Assembly: GCA_035546335.1 (NCBI GenBank)
Contig: DATKDP010000098.1
Span: 1 to 46,672, forward strand
Source: DATKDP01 sp035546335
Lineage (GTDB): Bacteria > Acidobacteriota > Thermoanaerobaculia > Gp7-AA8
Direction: 5' to 3'
DNA length: 46,672 bases
Shown here: piece after piece, positions 27,108 to 35,208 of the stretch
Position numbering within the stretch: position 1 is the stretch's first letter
Layout of the letters: the number at the start of each line of letters is the position of its first letter
Translations under genes and position numbers: made by a program
The notes under the pieces: generated by a model
Seen by the model: the letters and a program-made list of their open reading frames with translations, nothing else
What the model was told of the DNA's origin: nothing
Database searches by the model: none

Positions 27108-29894
27108 TCACCGAACCGCCCGCCGCCGCCTGGGCGCCGCCCCGGACGTCAGAATCTCCAGCGAGTAATCCGTCAACACATGAATTTCCCCGTCGCTGAA
27201 AACGATCCCACGCCCCGCCGCCGGGACAACCAACCGGCGAAGGAACGTCCAGCCGTCCGGCGCGATGCCGTACATCTCCGGGGCGAATCGCCGTCCTGAC
27301 ACGATCGCGCAATCGCCGTCGACGCGAATCCTCTGGTCGAGATAGCTGACGCGCTGCGAAGGATCGGGCGTGAACGGCTCGAGCATTTCGACGAAGCGGT
27401 CGAGAGAAGGGAGCGTGTAGCCGTACAGACGGTTACCGAGCGCATACACCGAGCCCTCGGCCGGCGAGTGTGCAATCGACACTGGATTCCCCTCGGACGC
27501 GCGTGAGGCGAGCACCGCCGGGGCGAGCGGATTGCGAAGATCGAGAACGCGGATCTCGGCGGGAAGATCGAACAGTGCGTAAGCGGTGCCCCCATCCTCG
27601 CCGATGTCGCTGTCCACGAGCGCTCCGGGCAACTCTCCTGCGCGCGACAGCTGCCCGCCGCTCGCGTCGACCACGATCGTCTTCTTCTCGCAGTTCCCGC
27701 TCAGGCATCCTCTCGAGATACCCACCCAGAGCGTCCCGGCGACGTCGGTGACCGAAAGCGGTACGAGGTCGCCCGCGTCATCGATCGTGAGACTGACCGT
27801 CGCGCTTCCGTCCATCTCGTATCGCGTCAGCCTGCCGTTTCCTTCCAGGGCGAAAATCGCATCGCCTGCGGCGGCGACATCGACCACGCTGCCTCCGAGC
27901 GCGATCTCACGGCTGGAGGTCGGAAGGCCTCGAGCCGACAGCGAGTGCACCGTGACGCTTCTGCCATCGAAGAGGTAGAGGTGCTCGTCGACGCGAAACA
28001 ACTTTCGATAGTAACGGTTCCATGACGGCACCGCGACGGCTTCGGGGACGGCCGAGGCGCGCTCGTAGAGAATCGAGGTGATCCCCAACCCCGTCGCAAT
28101 CGAAGCGATTCCGGTGGCGGCATGGACATGAAACGCGCTGGCGTCTCCCGTCAGAGGAAGTCGCGCGATCTGCTGCTTCGCGACGGTGTTCCAACGTTCG
28201 AGCTCGGACGATCTCAGAACGAAAAGGTCGCTCGCACCGGTGTACTGCAGGGCGACCGCGGGCTGGGGATCGATCGAAGAGATCACTTCGATCGCCGGCG
28301 GTGAGACGGCGAAATCAGCCTGGAGAATCCCTGCGAACGTCACAGCGGCAACCTTCCCCGAACTGGAAAGAGCGATCCCGCTCGTCGCGGCACCCTGGAG
28401 GATCGCCGTCGCCGCCGCGGCAGAAGGATCGCCGTTCGCAAAGAACCGCACCGTCGTCGTTCCCGCCGCATCGAGATCCGCGAGCGCGATCGCTGCGCCG
28501 GAGCGCGCGATGAACGAGGGGGAAGCGCCCGGCACTGTGATCTGGCTCAGGCTCGCCGTCGCGGACGAAAGGTCGATGCGCCAGAGCGATCGATCGACGA
28601 GAGTCGCCCAGGCCGTCGACGCATCGATCAGAACTGCGTCCCTCACAGCCGCACGAAGCTCGACCGTCGAGATCACGGCTGGAGGCGTCGGGGCGAGATC
28701 CCATAGCGACAATCGCGCGCCGCTCGATGCGAGGATGCGCATCGACCCCCCTTCAACACCATCATGGATCATCCAGACTTGATTTCCCTCCCACACGCCT
28801 CGAGTCGTCAGCGCGCCCGCATCCGACTGGCCGAACTGCTCGAGGCCGCGCGTCGCCGGCGCGCTCACGACGGTGTCGCCGAAAGAGAAGATCGAAAGGT
28901 GCGGGCCGAGAAGATGTGCTCGGATGGGATAGGGCTCACGGAAATCTCGCGTCGCCAGCGCGACGACTCCGGCATCGCCCGCGGTGACGTACAACCGTTC
29001 GCCGCCGCCGGTGAGCGAGGTGATCCGGTTCACGGTCCCGCCGGAGATCGGAAGCTGCTCGCTACAGAGAACGACGGGGCGCAGCGGATCGCGCAGGTCG
29101 ACCGCCCGCAACTGCCGGTCGGTGCCTGCCATCCAGAAGACATTCGAGTCGACGGGAACGAGAACGCTGCTGCCGAGCGGTAGATCGGCGATCCGGGAGA
29201 GCGAGGTGCCGCTGCCGGCGAAGATCGCCGATTGCTGTCCGTCGGATGCGAAGAGCCGCTGGCCGCCGCTGCGCACTGAGGTCGTTCGCGGCAGCGATGG
29301 AATCGTACCGGTCGCCTGCGGAAGCGAAACGATGGCCAGCGAGAAAACGTCGAGCGTCGAGTCGCCGTCGGCGACGTAGAGGAAGCTCCCCATGACGGCC
29401 ATCGAAAAGGCGCCGCCGGCAGTCGTCGGAAGCCGCGTCCCGACGGTGAGCGGCTGATCGGGAATGACGAGATCGAGCTGCGTGATGCCGTTCGCAGCGG
29501 CGACGAAGAGGGATCCCGAAACGTGCAGGAGCGAGCTGACCGCGGCTCCGATCTCCACGGCGGCGACGCTCTCGAGGTAGCGCCCCGACCTGCGGAGCAC
29601 ATGGACTGCCGATCCGCTCGCAACGTAGATGCGCCCGGAGGCGAGCTCGATGCTTCCGGTGGTGCCGGGGAGCGCGATCGACGAGACCGGCCGGGGGGGA
29701 TCGAACGAGCGATCGTAGAGAATGACGCCGTAGGAATCGGCGACGAACAGAGTATCCGCATCGATGGCGGCGCCGAGGGGGGTGGAGCGGTAGGCTCCGC
29801 TGAAAGCCGGCAGGAAGTCACAGGCGGCCCTCGCCGGCCCGGACCACAACACGATCACCGCAACCACCACCCCGAAGACGACCGTGCGCCTCAC
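27108..29894 (-). CDS. Large secreted protein with LVIVD/beta-propeller-like repeats
   Basis: The product has 928 residues, with a signal peptide (about 1-23, ending GPARA). The rest is a long series of beta repeats of about 40-60 residues of the kind DTLFVADSYGVILYDRS, GRIYVASGSAVHVLRRSG and GSLFVAAANGITQLDL. The pattern (surface value, name of quantity, strand) resembles LVIVD or YVTN propeller repeats. There is no C-terminal sorting signal that I recognise. The start is GTG. No ribosome binding site is visible, but TAGACT lies six bases upstream, so the message may be leaderless. Its function is unknown; extracellular or periplasmic scaffold or binding roles are usual for such proteins. 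Confidence 0.8.
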   Translation of the reverse strand: MRRTVVFGVVVAVIVLWSGPARAACDFLPAFSGAYRSTPLGAAIDADTLFVADSYGVILYDRSFDPPRPVSSIALPGTTGSIELASGRIYVASGSAVHVLRRSGRYLESVAAVEIGAAVSSLLHVSGSLFVAAANGITQLDLVIPDQPLTVGTRLPTTAGGAFSMAVMGSFLYVADGDSTLDVFSLAIVSLPQATGTIPSLPRTTSVRSGGQRLFASDGQQSAIFAGSGTSLSRIADLPLGSSVLVPVDSNVFWMAGTDRQLRAVDLRDPLRPVVLCSEQLPISGGTVNRITSLTGGGERLYVTAGDAGVVALATRDFREPYPIRAHLLGPHLSIFSFGDTVVSAPATRGLEQFGQSDAGALTTRGVWEGNQVWMIHDGVEGGSMRILASSGARLSLWDLAPTPPAVISTVELRAAVRDAVLIDASTAWATLVDRSLWRIDLSSATASLSQITVPGASPSFIARSGAAIALADLDAAGTTTVRFFANGDPSAAAATAILQGAATSGIALSSSGKVAAVTFAGILQADFAVSPPAIEVISSIDPQPAVALQYTGASDLFVLRSSELERWNTVAKQQIARLPLTGDASAFHVHAATGIASIATGLGITSILYERASAVPEAVAVPSWNRYYRKLFRVDEHLYLFDGRSVTVHSLSARGLPTSSREIALGGSVVDVAAAGDAIFALEGNGRLTRYEMDGSATVSLTIDDAGDLVPLSVTDVAGTLWVGISRGCLSGNCEKKTIVVDASGGQLSRAGELPGALVDSDIGEDGGTAYALFDLPAEIRVLDLRNPLAPAVLASRASEGNPVSIAHSPAEGSVYALGNRLYGYTLPSLDRFVEMLEPFTPDPSQRVSYLDQRIRVDGDCAIVSGRRFAPEMYGIAPDGWTFLRRLVVPAAGRGIVFSDGEIHVLTDYSLEILTSGAAPRRRRAVR

Positions 29895-29946
29895 GGCGGC
29901 AGTCTAGCATCCCGGGCAGGCATCGTGGCTGTCATCCGGGGGGGTC

Positions 29947-30199
29947 TCGGGCGTCCCGCCCGATCGAGGCGGCGTCCTCGCCGCCCCTCGCGAGTCGGGA
30001 CGATGTGAGCAAGCCTGCCAGCGATGGCGAGGACGCACGACCCCCAGCTTCGCCTGAGCGAGGCGGAAGGGCCGAGTGTGAGCGAAGGATCTGCGTTCCT
30101 GGACAGTTGCTGATCTGTATCCGTACCCCGCCCTGACGGGCGGGGCCAGAGTGCTGCGGCCGCCTTCGCGGCCGCCAGGCTGAACATGCAATGTTCAGC
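29947..30199. repeat. Hairpin-dense intergenic element with five perfect palindromes
   Basis: The 319-bp gap 29895-30213 holds no gene but five perfect stems: TCGGGCG/CGCCCGA (29947-29963), GGCGGCG/CGCCGCC (29968-29985), CCCCGCCC/GGGCGGGG (30126-30145), GCGGCCGC/GCGGCCGC (30156-30175) and GCTGAACAT/ATGTTCAGC (30179-30199). It also holds the inverse copy (30014-30034) of a 21-base string found at 16952-16972. The last stem lies just past the stop of the small peptide gene and may end its transcript. Confidence 0.75.
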
Positions 30200-30213
30200 C
30201 ACATCGCCAACCG

Positions 30214-30273
30214 CTACTTCTTGTCTTTCTTCGGCTTCTTTGTCTCTTTGCGTTGATTCTTTCCCTTTGCCAT
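30214..30273 (-). CDS. Very small basic peptide MAKGKNQRKETKKPKKDKK
   Basis: This is a 19-codon gene whose product is almost half lysine. It is preceded by a near-perfect ribosome binding site (GGAGGAGG, 7 bases from the ATG), far stronger than most in the window, which argues it is truly translated. I recall very similar lysine-rich mini-proteins annotated as hypothetical in many Gram-negative genomes, but cannot verify this here. A nucleic-acid or ribosome association is plausible from charge alone. A perfect 9-bp hairpin follows the stop. Confidence 0.75.
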   Translation of the reverse strand: MAKGKNQRKETKKPKKDKK

Positions 30274-30768
30274 CGTTGAACCTCCTCCGGCGGCATTTTC
30301 GGTCGACCGCTGGTCCGTGCAATCGTACCGCAACGCCGAGGTACGCAGGATCCACACACAAGTCTACTGCAGCTGTCCCCGTTGCGGATGGAAAGCGGCG
30401 CGGTTGCGCCGCACTCAATAGCCGCCGCCCGCCCATCGATGGCACTGATCGTCTTCATGCTCGCTGTCCTCCCCACAGACATCCACCAGGAGGGTCTGGC
30501 CCTCCGGCGCGCTCCCGTTACGCCGATGATTTCCCGGATCGCGCTTCAGGTAGTGTTCATCGCCCTACTGTGGTGGTCTGGTGTTCGGGCGACGAGCTCG
30601 CGCGACGATGCAGCGCTTCAACCAGATGTCGAAGAAACGGTTGGCTGACTCGACTCCATTAGCTCGACGAGTTACCGGTGGATTCGCACCGCTGGACTTG
30701 TTCGCCGACCTGGCTGCCCCGCCGACGTTTCCGAGCACCTCGTTGTCGTCCTTGCTACGATTCGACTG
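30274..30768. other. 495-bp gap between small peptide gene and large membrane-protein gene
   Basis: No confident gene was found. A possible 40-codon plus-strand frame begins at 30526 (MISRIALQVVFIALLWWSG), with one hydrophobic stretch but no convincing ribosome binding site. The segment must contain the promoter of the peptide gene (reading left) and of the gene at 30769 (reading right). I see no strong repeat. Confidence 0.4.
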
Positions 30769-32667
30769 ATGGCTTCGTCCCAGGCAGGCGCCGAAGCGCA
30801 CCTCGCTCGCAGAATTGCAGAGGTGGCTCTGCCGATCGCTCTCGCGGTGTGTGCCGTCGGACAGATCGCGCCCTGGATTCCATCCGAGCGTGGATCGCCG
30901 ATCGATTCTTCATGGCAGGCGGTTCTCCATCATGCGTTTCTGAATCGGCTGCGGTTCGGTACGGACATCGTCTTCTCCTTTGGTCCCTGGGGCTTCGTGA
31001 CCGAGGGATACCATCCGAAAACGCGGATTCTCGTCCTCCCGATCGGCGCCGCGATCGCCGCGATTCTCGCCATGGGGTCATGGTTCGCCCAGCGATGGAG
31101 CGGGGGCGGACTCCTGCGCTCGGCACTCGTGACCATCGGAACGACCACGTTGGCCGCTGCCGGCTCGCCCGAAGCTCCATTCCAGTTGCTGGTGCCGCTT
31201 CTTCTCATCGTTCACTTCCGCTTGCCGGAAGAACGACCATGGCTTGCCGCGCTGATCGCAATCGGCCTCGGATTCGGCTCGCTGACGAAGTTCTCCGTCT
31301 GTCTCGCTGCACTGCCTGCAGTCGCGATCGTCGGAGCCGATGAGATCCTCACTCGCCGGCGGTTCCCGCTCTGCGCATCGGTCTTCGCGGTGTCGCTCGT
31401 CATCTGGTGGCTGCTTGCGGGACAACGTCTCGCCGATATCCTCCCCTTTTTTCAGCAGTCATGGCAGCTGGCATCAGGCTACTCCGAGGCTCTCTCTTCC
31501 ATGCCGGGCCGCCATCCGCTCGAGCCGATTTCCCTCCTCGCGGTCGGAGGTGCCGCCTTCCTCGGCGCGTTCGCAATCGGCGAGATGAGCCGCGACCGAA
31601 TGCGCGGCATTCCGGCCTCCGTGGCGATGGCGTCGTTTCTGTTCATTCTCTTCAAGAGCGGGGCCGTGAGACAGGACGCGAACCATGTGCCCGAGGCGTA
31701 CCTCGCCGTTCTTACGACGATGCTCATCGCATTTCCGACAGGTCTTCGGGCTGCCATTCCCGCGCGAGCTCTTGCACTAGTCGCAATCGCGACCGTTGGC
31801 GGGATCGTCCTTCATTTCAATCCACGTCTGGTGAGACTTCCGATCGACACGCCTTCGCGGATCGCATCTCATGTTTTCCGAATCGGATCGACTGAAGCGA
31901 CGAACAGCCGTCGCTGGGAACAGCGGCAGGAGGCGCTGCGGAAGGCGGTTCCGCTCGAAGGGATTCACGGGAGTGTCGATCTCTATCCCGACGACCTGCG
32001 CCCCCTCCTCGCCTCTCGCCTCGACTACCGCCCGCGACCCGTCTTTCAGAGCTACGCGGCAACCACTGCGCGGCTGGCTGGGTTGAACGCGAGATATCTG
32101 GAAACGGCGGGACCCGGCACCGTCCTGTTCGACGTCGCGCCGGTGGATGGACATTTCCCCTCACTCGACGACGGCGCCTCATGGCCGGCCCTCCTCACGC
32201 ATTACGCGGTCGCCGGCGAACGGAACGGGTACCTGGAGCTGCGTCGAATCGAGGATCTGCGGACGTGGCAGGCTGCGCCGATGCCACCGATCACGACTTT
32301 GCTCGGCAGTTCCGTCGAGATAGCTCCGGCCGCACCGCTCGTCTGGGTCGAGATCGATCTTCGTCCGAGCCTCGTGGGCAGAGTCGTCCGTTTTCTGTTC
32401 AAGCCCCCCGTGGTCACGATCGTGACACGGACGATGGATGGAAGAGTGCACCGGCACAGATTGGTCCCTTCGGTCGCCCGTGGCGGGTTTCTTCTGTCGC
32501 CCCTCGTGGAGAATCGGGAGATGTTCGCGGCAGTCGCTACGGGACGGCCGCTTCCTTCGCAGAATGTCGTGAGGCTCTCTCTCGAGGTTCCGAGAGGGAG
32601 AGAGTGGTTGTTTCAACGTCGCTTCATCATCCGCCCCTGGCGGGTGGAGAAGGCAGAGGGCAGATAG
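30769..32667 (+). CDS. Large polytopic membrane protein, possibly glycosyltransferase-like
   Basis: The product has 632 residues. About ten hydrophobic segments fill residues 15-370, with the soluble loop SERGSPIDSSWQAVLHHAFL after the first. A soluble C-terminal domain of about 260 residues follows (LYPDDLRPLLASRLDYRPRP, TVLFDVAPVDGHFP). The layout resembles GT-C-like or DUF-type membrane proteins that combine a membrane core with a periplasmic domain, but no catalytic Asp motif could be assigned. The final residues (VEKAEGR) are encoded by the start of a heptanucleotide array. Function unknown. Confidence 0.75.
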   Translation: MASSQAGAEAHLARRIAEVALPIALAVCAVGQIAPWIPSERGSPIDSSWQAVLHHAFLNRLRFGTDIVFSFGPWGFVTEGYHPKTRILVLPIGAAIAAILAMGSWFAQRWSGGGLLRSALVTIGTTTLAAAGSPEAPFQLLVPLLLIVHFRLPEERPWLAALIAIGLGFGSLTKFSVCLAALPAVAIVGADEILTRRRFPLCASVFAVSLVIWWLLAGQRLADILPFFQQSWQLASGYSEALSSMPGRHPLEPISLLAVGGAAFLGAFAIGEMSRDRMRGIPASVAMASFLFILFKSGAVRQDANHVPEAYLAVLTTMLIAFPTGLRAAIPARALALVAIATVGGIVLHFNPRLVRLPIDTPSRIASHVFRIGSTEATNSRRWEQRQEALRKAVPLEGIHGSVDLYPDDLRPLLASRLDYRPRPVFQSYAATTARLAGLNARYLETAGPGTVLFDVAPVDGHFPSLDDGASWPALLTHYAVAGERNGYLELRRIEDLRTWQAAPMPPITTLLGSSVEIAPAAPLVWVEIDLRPSLVGRVVRFLFKPPVVTIVTRTMDGRVHRHRLVPSVARGGFLLSPLVENREMFAAVATGRPLPSQNVVRLSLEVPRGREWLFQRRFIIRPWRVEKAEGR

Positions 32668-32754
32668 CAGATAGCAGAGGGCAGATAGCAGAGGGCAAAG
32701 GGCAGAGGGGAGATGGCTGATGGCGGAGCGCAGTAGCAGTTGGCGGAGGGCAGG
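32651..32754 (+). repeat. Degenerate heptanucleotide array [AG]GCAGA[GT]
   Basis: Successive 7-base units can be read: GGCAGAG, GGCAGAT, AGCAGAT, AGCAGAG, GGCAGAT, AGCAGAG, GGCAAAG, GGCAGAG, then diverging units. The array begins inside the last codons of the membrane-protein gene, supplying its C-terminus and stop. Confidence 0.85.
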
Positions 32755-32804
32755 GCGTGCGTGGCGCAGGATATAGAGGAGCGAATCGGGACTTCTGCTA
32801 TCTG

Positions 32805-33902
32805 CTATCCTTCTGCCTTCTGCCTTCTGCCTTCTGCCTTCTGCCTTCTGCCTTCTGCCTTCTGCCTTCTGCTCTCCAGCAGTCCCAGCACTTTCCGAAC
32901 ATAGGAAGGGTGGGGAAAGCGCTCGATGTCCCCAGGATCGATCCAGACGTAGTCGCCGGGCGTCTCGCGCAGATACGCCCCGCGCGGCTGCGCGGCAACG
33001 ACGCGGAATTCGATTCTGCGGTGCGTCACCGTGTGGCGGACGGAGCCGATCAACTCTCCGGCTGCGAACGATTCCGAGCAGTCGTCGAGCAGTGCATCAC
33101 TCCCGTGGGGGAAGTGCAGCATCCCCGTCATCAGCGCTCCTCGTTCCCTGCGCATGAGCAGATTCCCTCTCGCATCCTCCACGATGAAAAGCGGAATCGT
33201 CAGCGCCTCGGACTGCGAACGCTTCCCCGCGCGTGGCAGCTCCCCTGTTCGTCCGGCGATCCGCGCCGAACAGAGATCTTCGACCGGACACTCATTGCAC
33301 GAAGGAGTGGCAGGGCGGCAGACGAGAGCTCCCAGCTCCATCATCGCCTGATTGAGATTTCGAGGCGACTCGGCACGCTCGACCAGTCGCGTCGCACGAT
33401 CCCACAGCTGCCTGGTCAGCACAGCCGAGCCGGCCGGCGCCTCGAGCGCGTCGATGCGGGCGAGAAGCCTCGTAACGTTTCCCTCCACCACCGGCGTGCG
33501 TCTCTGATGAGCAATCGACGCGACCGCGCCGGCGGTGTAGCGACCGATGCCCGGAAGCTCTCGAAGAAGCTCGACGGCGTCGGGCATCACGCCGTCGTGG
33601 CGCTCGATGACCATTCGGGCCGCCTCTCTCAATGCGCGCGCGCGGCGGTAGTAGCCGAGACCCGACCAGGCAGCGAGAACGTCCTCTTCAGCCGCCTGCG
33701 CCAGTGCCTCGAGATTCGGGAACCGAGCGAGGAAGCGGTCGTAGTAGACGAGCACGACTTCCATGCGCGTCTGCTGGAGCATCACTTCCGAGAGCCAGAT
33801 CTCGTATGGATCGTACCTGGCTCGCCACGGCAGATCCCTCTGGTTGCGGGCAAACCAGCCCTCGAGCCGTTGGGCGATCTCCTTCCAGCGGTCACTCCGC
33901 AT
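32805..33902 (-). CDS. mutY: A/G-specific adenine glycosylase MutY
   Basis: The product has 365 residues and removes adenine mispaired with 8-oxoguanine. The general-acid Glu39 lies in WLSEVMLQQT. The helix-hairpin-helix is ELPGIGRYTAGAVASIA. The 4Fe-4S cysteines are Cys195-X6-Cys202-X2-Cys205-X5-Cys211. The C-terminal NUDIX-like domain is about 230-340. The catalytic Asp expected in the (L/V)DGNV motif is Glu140 here (PVVEGNVTRLL), a notable change. The last 21 residues are three exact copies of RRQKAEG, encoded by a tandem heptanucleotide array. The gene is divergent from the gas-vesicle locus. Confidence 0.93.
   Translation of the reverse strand: MRSDRWKEIAQRLEGWFARNQRDLPWRARYDPYEIWLSEVMLQQTRMEVVLVYYDRFLARFPNLEALAQAAEEDVLAAWSGLGYYRRARALREAARMVIERHDGVMPDAVELLRELPGIGRYTAGAVASIAHQRRTPVVEGNVTRLLARIDALEAPAGSAVLTRQLWDRATRLVERAESPRNLNQAMMELGALVCRPATPSCNECPVEDLCSARIAGRTGELPRAGKRSQSEALTIPLFIVEDARGNLLMRRERGALMTGMLHFPHGSDALLDDCSESFAAGELIGSVRHTVTHRRIEFRVVAAQPRGAYLRETPGDYVWIDPGDIERFPHPSYVRKVLGLLESRRQKAEGRRQKAEGRRQKAEG
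32809..32872 (-). repeat. Nine perfect tandem copies of heptamer CCTTCTG
   Basis: CCTTCTG repeats nine times without error at 32809-32871. On the minus strand it is CAGAAGG, the same family as the array at 32651-32754 but in inverse orientation. It lies wholly within mutY and encodes the RRQKAEG tail (21 nt = three units = seven residues). Confidence 0.95.
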
Positions 33903-34004
33903 TGCTCAGCCTCCTCAGGACCAGAAGCGAGACCTGGAATGGTTATCTTGATGCATGTCCTAGGGTGGGGCGAAGCGGCACAGTCGGGTTCGGTACGAAG
34001 TTTG

Positions 34005-34013
34005 TATTATAGT
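34005..34013. promoter_or_regulatory. AT-rich divergent promoter candidate between mutY and gas-vesicle locus
   Basis: The sequence TATTATAGT sits in otherwise GC-rich DNA. On the minus strand it reads a perfect TATAAT (34006-34011) pointing to mutY. On the plus strand TATTAT or TATAGT lies 37-40 bp before the first gvp start. No good -35 box is present on either strand, which suggests activator dependence or an alternative sigma factor. Confidence 0.4.
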
Positions 34014-34049
34014 TTGCGACTCGTCCGGCGCCGACCGAGGGGGGAAACG

Positions 34050-34844
34050 ATGGTTGAGCAGTCTCAACGGACATCTCCTAACGGAGAAGAGGGGAAGTAC
34101 GTCTACTGCATCATCCGAACCGAATCGCCGAGGGGCTTCGGTCCGATCGGGATCGGAGGACGCGGCGACGAGGTCTTCACCGTACATCATCGGGAGTTCG
34201 CTGCCGTCGTTTCCAACTGTCCCCTGATCATTTTCGACCCGACGAGGGAGAACGCACTCGCCCACGAGCACGTGAACGAGATCGTCATGAAGGACTTCAC
34301 GGTGCTGCCGATGAGCTTCGGCACCGTCTTCCGCACCGAGAACGACATCCGGGAGTTCCTGCGCGGAACGTACGAGGCTCTGGTCGAAGTGCTCGACAAG
34401 ATGGACGGCAAGATCGAGTTCGGTCTCAAGGTGAACTGGAACAAGGATCAGGTGATTCAGGAGCTGGAGCTCGAGAACGACGATGTACGCCGGCTCAAGG
34501 ACGAGATCTCGGCGAATCAGACGACCTCGACCTACTTCGCCCGGATGCAGCTGGGACGGGTGGTCGAGTCGGCGCTTCAGGCGAAGGCAGACGCCTACGT
34601 CGCCGAGATCTACGAAGCACTGCGCGATGCGGCGATCGCCTCCCGTTCGAACAAGCCGATCGGCGACAAGATGATCATGAATGCCGCGTTCCTCGTGGAG
34701 AGGCAGAAAACCAAAGCATTCGACGAAAGGATCTCGGAGATCGCGAAGAAGTTCGAGAACAAGCTCTCGTTTCTCTACACGGGGCCGTGGCCGCCGTACA
34801 ACTTCGTCAACATCCGCCTGAAGCTCGAGCGAGCGGAGCGATGA
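34050..34844 (+). CDS. Gas vesicle protein GvpF/GvpL family (copy 1)
   Basis: The product has 264 residues and is the first gene of the gas-vesicle locus. GvpF/L proteins bind GvpA and help nucleate or chaperone assembly. Family features are the N-terminal KYVYCIIRTESPRGFGPIGI, the central VLPMSFGTVFRTENDIREFL, FGLKVNWNKDQVI and the C-terminal signature SFLYTGPWPPYNFVNIRLKL. A GA-rich ribosome binding site precedes the ATG. A much longer open frame upstream overlaps mutY antisense and is not real. Spacing to gvpG is 40 bp. Confidence 0.93.
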   Translation: MVEQSQRTSPNGEEGKYVYCIIRTESPRGFGPIGIGGRGDEVFTVHHREFAAVVSNCPLIIFDPTRENALAHEHVNEIVMKDFTVLPMSFGTVFRTENDIREFLRGTYEALVEVLDKMDGKIEFGLKVNWNKDQVIQELELENDDVRRLKDEISANQTTSTYFARMQLGRVVESALQAKADAYVAEIYEALRDAAIASRSNKPIGDKMIMNAAFLVERQKTKAFDERISEIAKKFENKLSFLYTGPWPPYNFVNIRLKLERAER

Positions 34845-34884
34845 CGGCAAGGGGTCTCCCCACCCGTCACCGACGGCGAACATC

Positions 34885-35208
34885 ATGTTCTTGATCGACG
34901 ATATTCTGCTTTTCCCACTCAAGGCGCCGGTGGCCGGTTTCAATTGGATTCTCCGGCAGATCCAGACGATGGCCGACGAGCAGCTGCTCGACGACCAGCC
35001 GTGGAAGGAACGGCTGATCGAGCTCCAGATGATGCTCGAAGTGGGAGAGATTTCCGAGGAGGACTTCGCGCGGGAGGAGGCGATCGTGTTTCAGCGTCTC
35101 CGTGAGATCCGGCAACACCGTGAGGAAATTGCCGCTCGGCTCAGAGCCGAGCGCGGCGACGACGAGGCCGGACCCGCAGTCGGCATCTATACCGGCTACG
35201 GCGAATGA
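34885..35208 (+). CDS. gvpG: Gas vesicle protein GvpG
   Basis: The product has 107 residues, a small helical accessory protein of gas vesicle assembly. It starts MFLIDDILLFPLKAPVAGFN, the usual GvpG hydrophobic N-terminus, followed by LIELQMMLEVGEISEEDFAR and EEAIVFQRLREIRQHREE. Its stop overlaps the ArsA-like start by four bases (ATGA, 35205-35208). Together with GvpF/L and GvpA it forms part of the minimal assembly set in known systems. Confidence 0.93.
   Translation: MFLIDDILLFPLKAPVAGFNWILRQIQTMADEQLLDDQPWKERLIELQMMLEVGEISEEDFAREEAIVFQRLREIRQHREEIAARLRAERGDDEAGPAVGIYTGYGE

Noticed and set aside
29895..30213. CRISPR-like array
   Set aside because: The hairpins differ from each other and are not regularly spaced; no cas genes lie nearby.
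30640..30720. Possible tRNA or riboswitch (TCGACGAGTTACCGGTGGAT)
   Set aside because: No cloverleaf with a T-loop or anticodon arm could be drawn, and no known aptamer consensus was recognised.
32757..34049. Long plus-strand frame running into gvpF/L
   Set aside because: It is antisense to mutY and has no family match before MVEQSQRTSPNG; homology and the ribosome binding site set the start at 34050.
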